From JBFELU01 sp041551965 (GTDB lineage Bacteria; Actinomycetota; Acidimicrobiia; Spongiisociales; UBA11373), in the NCBI GenBank assembly GCA_041551965.1, contig JBFELU010000001.1:14551-78550 (forward strand): 64,000 nucleotides of DNA, given 5' to 3'. The notes under the pieces are model-generated. The model saw only the letters and a program-made list of their open reading frames with translations. It made no database searches and had not been told where the DNA came from. Position numbers and translations under genes: made by a program. Below are positions 17,292 through 22,560 of this stretch, one piece after another. Numbering within the stretch: the first letter of the stretch is position 1; each line of letters begins with the position of its first letter.

Positions 17292-18098
17292 CTAGGGACT
17301 CGCGGCGGCGCTCGGCTCCGGCGTTCCCACGAAGGCCGGCACCCGGTCCTCCCACGCCGGACAGATGTCCTGGAACGAACACCAGTCGCAGAGGCGACCC
17401 ACCCGGGTCGGAAAGCGGTCTTCATCGATGGCCCGCTCGATCGCCGTCCACAATGCCCGGAGCTGCCGGTCGACGGCATCGAGTTGGGCATCGTTGATGG
17501 GGATCTCGTAGACCGTGGGGCCATTGAGATAGATCAGCTTGACGGAGTCGGGCGTGCGTTCCATCCGTCGGCGGATGAGGAGCGCGTAGATCTTGAGCGC
17601 AAAGAAGGCGGGGAGGGCATACCGTTCCGGCGGCGCCTTGCCCGTCTTGTAGTCGGTGATCACGAGCCGGCCATCCTCGGTTTCCTCCATCCGGTCGAGG
17701 ATGCCGCGAATGGTGATCCCATCCATCTCCTCGAGCATGTCGAGTTCGCGATCGAGAGGCTCGATGCCCCGGGGATCCTCCGCGGTGAAGTAGTTGGCGA
17801 GGAGCTCGAGGCTCTCCACGCCCCAGGCCCGCTCCCCCTCCACGTCGTCGAACAACCCGTCGTACTCGGTGGTGCGCAGTTCGGCCCACGCCCGTCGGAA
17901 CAGGTCGAAGAGAGCCTCGGGGGTGCGCTCCTCCGGCGGCATGTCGAAAAGCCACTCGAGCGCCTGGTGGGCCGTCGTTCCCCGGGCCTGGAAGACCGTG
18001 GCCGGTTCGGGGAGGCGATCGATAGCCCGGAACTTGAAGAGTTGCGGGCAGGTCTTGAAATCTCCGGCCCGGCTCGGGGACAGGGTCTCGAGTGGCAT
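17292..18098 (-). CDS. Stand-alone RecB-family PD-(D/E)XK nuclease
   Basis: 268 aa, only a nuclease domain without helicase. Catalytic residues are visible in GILDRM (about residue 133) and ITDYKTGK (about 148). Cysteines in KTCPQLF (residue 17) and CDWCSFQDIC near the C-terminus form the four-Cys iron-sulphur clamp typical of AddB/Cas4/RecB-like nucleases. Similar single-domain proteins occur across Actinobacteria (for example mycobacterial Rv2119); their exact task is unsettled. It sits upstream of adnA on the same strand but has its own leaderless promoter and is separated by 215 bp. Confidence 0.82.
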   Translation of the reverse strand: MPLETLSPSRAGDFKTCPQLFKFRAIDRLPEPATVFQARGTTAHQALEWLFDMPPEERTPEALFDLFRRAWAELRTTEYDGLFDDVEGERAWGVESLELLANYFTAEDPRGIEPLDRELDMLEEMDGITIRGILDRMEETEDGRLVITDYKTGKAPPERYALPAFFALKIYALLIRRRMERTPDSVKLIYLNGPTVYEIPINDAQLDAVDRQLRALWTAIERAIDEDRFPTRVGRLCDWCSFQDICPAWEDRVPAFVGTPEPSAAASP

Positions 18099-18104
18099 GG
18101 GGCG

Positions 18105-18110
18105 ACCTTA
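18105..18110 (-). promoter_or_regulatory. -10 element of the RecB-type nuclease gene (leaderless type)
   Basis: TAAGGT on the minus strand ends 6 nt before the ATG at 18098. Confidence 0.5.
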
Positions 18111-18150
18111 CCCCAAGGGAGTGACACGGGTGTGATTCGGGCCCCGTTCG

Positions 18151-18160
18151 GTGACGTCAC
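18151..18160. promoter_or_regulatory. Perfect 10-bp palindrome, possible operator
   Basis: GTGACGTCAC is a perfect palindrome between the divergent nuclease promoter (18105-18110) and the promoter of structured RNA A. A related GTGAC half-site begins at 18121. It could bind a dimeric regulator acting on either side. Short palindromes also arise by chance. Confidence 0.3.
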
Positions 18161-18188
18161 GGGAGCGGTGTGCCGGCGCGGACAGACT

Positions 18189-18263
18189 CGCGAATAGTTC
18201 GCATGAGACGCGAAAACAAAGCAGCGTTCTCGCTTGACGCCCCTCTCGCGGCCGTCGTATGGT
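18189..18263 (+). promoter_or_regulatory. Promoter and twin upstream repeats of structured RNA A
   Basis: -35 TTGACG (18234-18239) and -10 TATGGT (18258-18263), 18 bp apart, form the best sigma-70-type promoter in the window. Upstream, CGCGAA occurs at 18189 and again at 18209, 20 bp apart. The 14-bp copy CGCGAAAACAAAGC (18209-18222) ends 35 bp before the -10. The same pair of repeats with the same spacing stands before RNA B. Predicted start is near 18270. Confidence 0.65.
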
Positions 18264-18269
18264 TCAAAC

Positions 18270-18535
18270 ACTTCCTCCTCGGGACCGCAAGGAAACGGGG
18301 AGGCGGCCTCGGAGGAGGCTCCCGAAAGGGAGACGCCCGAGAGGGCCTTCGGGCTCACTCGGGTCACCTCCGGGGCCACGGCCCGAAAGCCGGGTTTCGG
18401 CCTGGTGGCCGGGTTCCCCTCCGGGGAGCGCTTCGCAAGGGGCGCACCACGAAGGGTAGAGACCCCGAGGGGGTTGAGGTTTCGGCCGAGACTTCCTCGG
18501 GGTTCTCGCGTCTCCCGGGTTCCCGTGTCCGATTT
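18270..18535 (+). ncRNA. Structured RNA candidate A, upstream of ferritin
   Basis: No plausible ORF. The segment is a chain of hairpins closed by stable tetraloops: CTCCC-GAAA-GGGAG (18319-18332); a 6-bp plus 5-bp stem with UUCG loop and an A-A mismatch (18336-18363); a long stem 18374-18410 with an inner 6-bp helix; and a 3' stem ACCCCGAGG with CCTCGGGGT (18462-18503) enclosing a UUCG hairpin (18478-18487). The final 43-nt block (18462-18504) aligns without gaps to 19378-19420 of RNA B with 37 identities, and several differences keep pairing. It does not look like tmRNA, RNase P, SRP RNA or a riboswitch I know. The 3' end is estimated. Confidence 0.6.
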
Positions 18536-18581
18536 GGCCCGGTGCTCATGCGGGATAGCCTTAGTCCGAGAGCGGACACGG
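18523..18581. repeat. 9-bp inverted repeat flanking the ferritin promoter
   Basis: CCGTGTCCG (18523-18531) and CGGACACGG (18573-18581) are exact reverse complements 41 bp apart. They bracket the ferritin -35/-10. The right arm lies in the predicted ferritin leader directly before its ribosome binding site; the left arm is in the 3' tail of RNA A. A second short inverted repeat, GTCCG/CGGAC, overlaps the right arm (18564-18577). Confidence 0.5.
18533..18561 (+). promoter_or_regulatory. Ferritin promoter
   Basis: TTTGGC (18533-18538), 17 bp, TAGCCT (18556-18561). Predicted start is near 18568, giving a leader of about 24 nt with GAGAGG at 18581-18586 as ribosome binding site. Confidence 0.45.
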
Positions 18582-18591
18582 AGAGGTGACC

Positions 18592-19086
18592 ATGACGATG
18601 AGTGCCGGGCTTCTCTCGGCCTTTCAGGAACAGATCGCACTCGAGTTCTCGGCGGCGTACTCCTATCTCGCCATTGCGTCCTACTTCGAGGGCGAGAACC
18701 TCCCGGGTTTCGCCCATTGGATGGAGGTCCAGTATCGGGAGGAGCTCGAGCACGCCGAGAAGTTCCGCCGCTTTCTCCTCGACCGCGGGGTTCCGGTCGA
18801 GTTGCGCGCCATCACCGCGCCCGCCTCGGAGTTCGATTCCCCGGTGAGTGCGATGGCACAAGCCCTCGCCGGCGAGGAGCGGGTGACCGGCGCCATCCAC
18901 GAGCTCTATCGCTCGGCCGTCGCCGAGGACGACTACGCCAGTCTTCCCCTGTTGCAGTGGTTCATCGACGAGCAGACGGAAGAGGAGGCCTCGGTGGGGG
19001 CACTCCTCCAGGCCATCACGATGGCCGCCGACGACCCGGCGGCACTTCTCATGCTCGACAGGGAAGTGGCCGCGCGGGGCGGGTGA
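18592..19086 (+). CDS. Ferritin (non-haem, FtnA type)
   Basis: 164 aa from ATG 18592, placed 5 nt after GAGAGG. The ferroxidase site is complete: E18, E51 and H54 in the E-L-E-H motif, E95, with Q128 and E131 as in E. coli FtnA. The 24-mer shell oxidises Fe2+ and stores Fe3+ mineral. There is no Met at a twofold haem site that would suggest bacterioferritin. It is isolated from other iron genes, but a structured RNA candidate lies on each side and a 9-bp inverted repeat brackets its promoter, so regulation may be RNA- or operator-based. A degenerate DtxR-like half-site at the -10 is not convincing. Confidence 0.95.
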   Translation: MTMSAGLLSAFQEQIALEFSAAYSYLAIASYFEGENLPGFAHWMEVQYREELEHAEKFRRFLLDRGVPVELRAITAPASEFDSPVSAMAQALAGEERVTGAIHELYRSAVAEDDYASLPLLQWFIDEQTEEEASVGALLQAITMAADDPAALLMLDREVAARGG

Positions 19087-19089
19087 AAC

Positions 19090-19163
19090 CGCGAAACAAA
19101 GCGTTCGGTCGCGAAAACGAACCTGCGGCTGAGAGGGCGATCGCTCCGTCGACTCTCTAACGT
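19090..19163 (+). promoter_or_regulatory. Promoter and twin upstream repeats of structured RNA B
   Basis: CGCGAA at 19090 and 19110 (20 bp apart) and -10 TAACGT (19158-19163). The longer copy CGCGAAAACGAACC (19110-19123) ends 34 bp before the -10, matching the RNA A promoter to within one base pair. No good -35, so the twin repeats may bind an activator. Predicted start is near 19170. Confidence 0.5.
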
Positions 19164-19169
19164 GACGGG

Positions 19170-19475
19170 ACCGTCGAGTCGGGAGACCGGCACGACGGAG
19201 GCGACGGCCTCCTCCGCAAGGAGGAACGGGCGACACGGGCCTTCGGGTCCGAGCCGGCCGGGGTCGGAGTCGGCCCCGCCGAGAGTTCGCTCGAGGCAGG
19301 GATCGGAGTGGTCGCAAGGCCGCTTCGGCTCCCGCCGGGGAACCGGCCCGCAAGGGAACGGATCCGACGGGAAGGGAACCCCGAGAGGGCGGAGGCTTCG
19401 GCCGAAACTCCCTCGGGGTTTCCCGCGTTCCGTCCGCTGCGGCGTCCCGGGATTCCCGAGACGCCGCATGATTCT
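19170..19475 (+). ncRNA. Structured RNA candidate B, downstream of ferritin
   Basis: Homologue of RNA A in the same order: GNRA hairpin UCCUCC-GCAA-GGAGGA (19210-19225), UUCG hairpin CGGGCC-UUCG-GGUCCG (19236-19251), further GCAA hairpins at 19310-19321 and 19347-19356, and the 3' stem AACCCCGAG with CTCGGGGTT (19377-19420) enclosing GGC-UUCG-GCC (19394-19403). Compared with A, the first GNRA loop differs (GAAA versus GCAA) while the stem is kept, as expected for a conserved fold. It ends in a terminator-like hairpin. No ORF or known family recognised. Confidence 0.6.
19439..19475 (+). terminator. Terminator-like hairpin of RNA B
   Basis: GCGGCGTC (19439-19446) pairs perfectly with GACGCCGC (19460-19467); inside, CGGG pairs with CCCG around an ATT loop. 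The run ATGATTCTT follows, a weak U-rich tail for a high-GC genome. Confidence 0.5.
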
Positions 19476-19500
19476 TGATCGCCTCTTCGCAGTCGCCTGA

Positions 19501-19851
19501 CCGACGCCGGACGCGATCGCGGAGTCCGACAATGCAGAGGCGGTCAACGTCAGCACCCGCGTGATCGTGTCGGCCAAACACGTCAGCGCCAGTGCATTGG
19601 GTGCCTACCTGTTCAAGAACACACACGAACTGAGCGCAGTACTCACCGATTCCGGGACCGTGCAGAACGCGGCCCTGACTACCCCGTTCTGCGAGCGCGC
19701 GGGCAAGGTCGTGTTAGGTGATCGGCGAAGTCTGGTGAGGTATCTACGTGCGGCTGGGGCGTTCACCCCGACTCACCGAAACGCTCAAACGCTTCGGCAC
19801 AAGCTCGATTCCATCCGGCATCCCCGGTCCAGTAGAAATCGAAGGACCTGA
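19501..19851 (+). CDS. Uncharacterised open frame, possibly a gene remnant
   Basis: An open frame begins after TGA 19498-19500; the first usual start is GTG 19561 (96 aa). The part up to about 19700 (VSAKHVSASALGAYLFKNTH...) has coding-like composition, whereas the rest is Arg-rich and overlaps the convergent lipoprotein gene by 89 nt. There is no ribosome binding site and no TAnnnT element, and I recognise no family. Between RNA B and the lipoprotein gene I see nothing else. It may be a decayed gene or chance. Confidence 0.2.
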   Translation, partial: PTPDAIAESDNAEAVNVSTRVIVSAKHVSASALGAYLFKNTHELSAVLTDSGTVQNAALTTPFCERAGKVVLGDRRSLVRYLRAAGAFTPTHRNAQTLRHKLDSIRHPRSSRNRRT

Positions 19852-20050
19852 ACTCGAAGTCGTCGGCGTAGAACGGGTCTGAGGTGAGACCTGGTTGCCC
19901 TGCCTCACCGAGTTCGATACCGACCTGCCCGTGCAGGTCCATGTTCCGGGAGCACCAGTTCTTCGCCTCCTCGGAGAGGGATGGCCCGCCGTTGCCGCAT
20001 GCAGCTGTGGCCAGGGCAACGGTCAAGACGATGGCAACGATCCGATTCAT
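19763..20050 (-). CDS. Small predicted lipoprotein
   Basis: 95 aa from the ATG at 20050, preceded by GGAGGGGGAG. A type II signal peptide MNRIVAIVLTVALATAAC ends in the lipobox ATAAC with Cys at residue 18, followed by Gly-rich NGG. The mature part of about 77 residues is acidic and aromatic (DDFEFRSFDFYW) with two further cysteines that could pair. No family recognised. It is probably anchored to the outer face of the membrane. Divergently arranged with the PH-SHOCT gene. Confidence 0.65.
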   Translation of the reverse strand: MNRIVAIVLTVALATAACGNGGPSLSEEAKNWCSRNMDLHGQVGIELGEAGQPGLTSDPFYADDFEFRSFDFYWTGDAGWNRACAEAFERFGESG

Positions 20051-20184
20051 CTCCCCCTCCGGGTGTGGATGACTGCATCTTGCCATGGTCTGCTGGTTGC
20101 CCCTGGGCAAAGGTCCCACTCCGCATCCATCCGCGAGCGTCGCGTGCAGATGCGAATCGCTCTTGTGAACCTGACTGCCCGTCC

Positions 20185-20190
20185 TAGGAT
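20185..20190 (+). promoter_or_regulatory. -10 element of the PH-SHOCT gene (leaderless type)
   Basis: TAGGAT ends 7 nt before ATG 20198, and supports that start over upstream in-frame codons from 19895. Confidence 0.45.
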
Positions 20191-20197
20191 TCATCCC

Positions 20198-20812
20198 ATG
20201 GGTTATCCGGAGCGCCTCCTCACAACCGGCGAGAAGATCGTTCGAGAGTTCCGACCGCATTGGAGGTTGCTGGTCATTCCATTTGGGTGGACGGTGCTCA
20301 TGGGCGCCGCCGTGCTACTCACGTGGGTCTTCCCGCCCGATCAGGAGATCTTCGATTGGGCCGTCACCGGGGCGGCGGTGGTGGGGTTCTTCGTGCTCGG
20401 GCTGTACCCCTTCATCTCGTGGTGGTTCACGTGGTACATCCTCACGACCGAGCGCCTCATCACCCGGCGGGGCGTGTTGGCCCGAAAGGGTCTCGAGATG
20501 CCTCTCGAGAACATCAACGATGTCTCGTTCAGCCAGACGATCCTCGAACGGGTCCTGCGGTCGGGCGATCTCCTCATCGAATCAGCGGGTGAGATGGGTC
20601 AGAGCCGGTTCGGCGACATCCCCAGCCCCGAGGAGTTCCAGAGCCTGCTCTATCGAGTACGGGAAGACCGGTCGAAGTCCTTGAGCGGCGCCGGACCCGG
20701 ATCGGACTCGGTGAGCAAACTGGAGCGGCTGGCACAGCTCTTCAAGGACGGCCTCCTCGATCGCGACGAATACGAGGCCAAGAAGCAGTCGCTCCTGGAC
20801 GACGACGCCTGA
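20198..20812 (+). CDS. Membrane protein with bacterial PH-like and SHOCT domains
   Basis: 204 aa. Two membrane segments at about residues 28-50 and 56-80 are followed by WYILTTERLITRRGVLARKG and LENINDVSFSQ, the pattern of bacterial PH-like domains (bPH2, YdbT type). The C-terminal 30 residues (KLERLAQLFKDGLLDRDEY) form a SHOCT motif, a short helical oligomerisation module. Function is unknown; such proteins are thought to be membrane-associated scaffolds. The start follows from the leaderless promoter and from the loss of membrane or PH character upstream. Confidence 0.8.
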   Translation: MGYPERLLTTGEKIVREFRPHWRLLVIPFGWTVLMGAAVLLTWVFPPDQEIFDWAVTGAAVVGFFVLGLYPFISWWFTWYILTTERLITRRGVLARKGLEMPLENINDVSFSQTILERVLRSGDLLIESAGEMGQSRFGDIPSPEEFQSLLYRVREDRSKSLSGAGPGSDSVSKLERLAQLFKDGLLDRDEYEAKKQSLLDDDA

Positions 20813-20882
20813 GCAACCGGCTCAGGCCACGGTCGTCCTCTCCTCGGTGCTGCGGACTGCAGGCGGAGCGCGGTCGGCCCCC

Positions 20883-20888
20883 TAACCT
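20883..20888 (+). promoter_or_regulatory. -10 element of ybaK (leaderless type)
   Basis: TAACCT ends 8 nt before ATG 20897. Confidence 0.45.
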
Positions 20889-20896
20889 GCTCGGCT

Positions 20897-21361
20897 ATGG
20901 AGACGCCGGCCATCGCTGCAGTGACCGCCGCCGGTCTCGCCCATCGGGTCGTCACCTACGGCCGGGTGCGCGACCTCGACGAGGCGGCGGCGAAGCGGGG
21001 AATCGCCGTCGATCGCATCATCAAGACGTTGGTGATCCGGCGGGGAGACGACGACTACCTCTTCGTGCTGGTACCGGGCGACCGGGTGATCGACTGGCCC
21101 CGGCTGCGGGCTCACTTGGGGGTCACCCGGGTCTCGCTCGCCGACGCCGATGATGCCCTGGCGGTGACCGGCTATCCGCGGGGAGCCATCACCCCGTTCG
21201 GTTCACGGACCCGCCTCCCTGTCATCGCCGACGAGGGTATCGGGGCGATGGGCGAGGTTTCGGTCGGTGGGGGAGCTCACGGGGTCGCCATCCATCTCGA
21301 GGGCGCCATCCTGGTCGAACACCTCGAGGCCCAGACGGTGAGGGTGACCCGTCCCCGCTAG
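20897..21361 (+). CDS. YbaK/aminoacyl-tRNA deacylase domain protein
   Basis: 154 aa, a single YbaK/INS-like editing domain. IIKTLVIRRGDDDYLFVLVPGD carries the conserved Lys (about residue 39) used in Cys-tRNA-Pro deacylation, and GGGAHGVAIHLEG and SPFG-like ITPFGS segments (about 97-102) also match the family. It hydrolyses tRNAs mischarged by prolyl-tRNA synthetase or a related substrate. Which tRNA is edited cannot be told from sequence. The window also has dtd, a second trans-editing factor. Confidence 0.85.
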   Translation: METPAIAAVTAAGLAHRVVTYGRVRDLDEAAAKRGIAVDRIIKTLVIRRGDDDYLFVLVPGDRVIDWPRLRAHLGVTRVSLADADDALAVTGYPRGAITPFGSRTRLPVIADEGIGAMGEVSVGGGAHGVAIHLEGAILVEHLEAQTVRVTRPR

Positions 21362-21364
21362 CGT
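21359..21364 (+). promoter_or_regulatory. -10 element of the membrane protein gene (leaderless type)
   Basis: TAGCGT overlaps the ybaK stop and ends 7 nt before GTG 21372; the alternative TTG 21366 would be too close. Confidence 0.4.
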
Positions 21365-21371
21365 CTTGGCA

Positions 21372-21731
21372 GTGCACGGTCTCCATCAATCATGGGCGTA
21401 CGTTGCGGTGGCGCTCGCCGGACTGGCTGGGTCGTGGGGGCTGGCGCTGGCCGTGGCCCGTCGCCCGGTGACCGTCGTGTCCCGGTGGGTCTTCGGGGCC
21501 GGAGCGGGGGCGATGCTGCTCGAGGTGGCCCTCGGTCTCATCCTCCTGCAGCAGGGCAAGGAACCCGGCGACGACTTTCACGTGTTCTACGGGATCGTGA
21601 TCGTGATCACCTTCGCGTTCGCCTACATCTTCCGGACTCAGATCGCCCGACGGCCTGCGGTGACCTGGGGACTCATGCTCCTCTTCGTGATGGGCCTCGG
21701 CCTGCGGGCGTGGGCCAACGCGGGCGGCTGA
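21372..21731 (+). CDS. Small four-helix membrane protein of unknown function
   Basis: 119 aa with four predicted membrane segments at about residues 8-27, 38-58, 70-88 and 97-114, and short loops, the longest being QQGKEPGDDFH between segments 2 and 3. No catalytic motif is visible and I do not recognise the family. GTG 21372 is preferred to TTG 21366 because of its position after the -10 hexamer. It lies between ybaK and fabI on the same strand. Confidence 0.7.
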   Translation: MHGLHQSWAYVAVALAGLAGSWGLALAVARRPVTVVSRWVFGAGAGAMLLEVALGLILLQQGKEPGDDFHVFYGIVIVITFAFAYIFRTQIARRPAVTWGLMLLFVMGLGLRAWANAGG

Positions 21732-21744
21732 GTGCCCGGTCTCC

Positions 21745-21766
21745 TACCATGACGCCTTCCGAGGAG
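21745..21766 (+). promoter_or_regulatory. fabI -10 element and ribosome binding site
   Basis: TACCAT (21745-21750) followed by GAGGAG (21761-21766) six bases before GTG 21772: a short leader with a real Shine-Dalgarno, unlike most neighbouring operon heads. Confidence 0.5.
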
Positions 21767-21771
21767 AATCA

Positions 21772-22560
21772 GTGATTCTGAACGAGAAGCGCCTTCTGGT
21801 GACCGGTGTCCTCACGGATGATTCGATTGCCTGGCACAGCGCCCGGGTCGCCCAGGAGCAGGGAGCCGAGGTCGTGCTCACCGGATTCGGGCGGGCCCGC
21901 AGCCTCACCGAACGCTCGGCACGGCGCCTGCCGCGACCGCCGGACGTACTCGAGCTCGACATCACCAGCGACGCCGACATGCGGGAGCTGGTCTCCGAGC
22001 TCGATCGGCGTTGGGGCGGGATCGACGGCGCATTGCACGCCATTGCGTACGCCCCCGAGGATGCCCTGGGAGGGCGGTTCCTCGAGACGCCCGCCGACAG
22101 TGCGGCGACCACCTTCCTGACCTCTGCGTTCTCGTACAAGACCCTGGCGGTCGGCCTCCTCCCACTCTTCCGTAAGGCGGGCGGGGGAGCCCTGGTGACG
22201 CTGGACTTCGACAACACCCAGGCCTGGCCCGCCTACGACTGGATGGGGGTCGCCAAATCGGCCCTGGAATCGGTGACGAGGTATCTCGCCCGGGACCTGG
22301 GGGCCGACGGCATCAGGGTGAACGCGGTGTCGGCCGGACCCCTAGGCACCGTCGCCGCCAAATCGATTCCCGGCTTCGCCCGGTTCCAGGAGGTCTGGTC
22401 GGAGAGGGCTCCCTTGGGCTGGGACGTCGGTGACCCCGATGCCGTGGCTCGGATGGTCGCGGTGCTGCTGTCTGAATGGTGCCCGATGACGACGGGAGAG
22501 GTGATCCACGTGGACGGCGGGTTTCACGCCGTCGCCGCCGGGTCGGGGGATGAGGCCTAG
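21772..22560 (+). CDS. fabI: Enoyl-[acyl-carrier-protein] reductase, FabI/InhA type
   Basis: 262 aa short-chain dehydrogenase. The atypical FabI/InhA cofactor motif is at the N-terminus (LLVTGVLTDDSIAWHSA), and the catalytic Tyr-x6-Lys is in AYDWMGVAKSALESV (about residues 155-169), very close to the InhA sequence. It reduces enoyl-ACP with NADH in the last step of each fatty-acid elongation cycle. The C-terminus VIHVDGGFHAV is typical. No fabG or mabA is adjacent. The stop shares a CTAG with the convergent kinase gene. Confidence 0.92.
   Translation: MILNEKRLLVTGVLTDDSIAWHSARVAQEQGAEVVLTGFGRARSLTERSARRLPRPPDVLELDITSDADMRELVSELDRRWGGIDGALHAIAYAPEDALGGRFLETPADSAATTFLTSAFSYKTLAVGLLPLFRKAGGGALVTLDFDNTQAWPAYDWMGVAKSALESVTRYLARDLGADGIRVNAVSAGPLGTVAAKSIPGFARFQEVWSERAPLGWDVGDPDAVARMVAVLLSEWCPMTTGEVIHVDGGFHAVAAGSGDEA

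Noticed and set aside
18550..18572. DtxR/IdeR iron box at the ferritin promoter
   Set aside because: Only a half-site-like TAGCCT-TA is present and it coincides with the -10; the second half of the palindrome is missing.
18270..19475. Structured elements as RNase P RNA, tmRNA, SRP RNA or a cobalamin/TPP/c-di-AMP riboswitch
   Set aside because: None of the conserved core sequences of these classes could be found by eye, and two tandem copies around ferritin do not fit single-copy housekeeping RNAs.
18364..19626. A 420-codon open frame on the minus strand across ferritin and both RNA elements
   Set aside because: It is antisense to a clear ferritin gene and to hairpin-rich DNA; its Arg/Gly/Pro-rich translation matches no family and results from high GC and few stop codons.
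17077..20200. tRNA, CRISPR repeats, attachment sites or insertion sequences in the gene-poor part
   Set aside because: No cloverleaf, no regularly spaced direct repeats beyond the CGCGAA pairs, and no transposase or terminal inverted repeats were seen.
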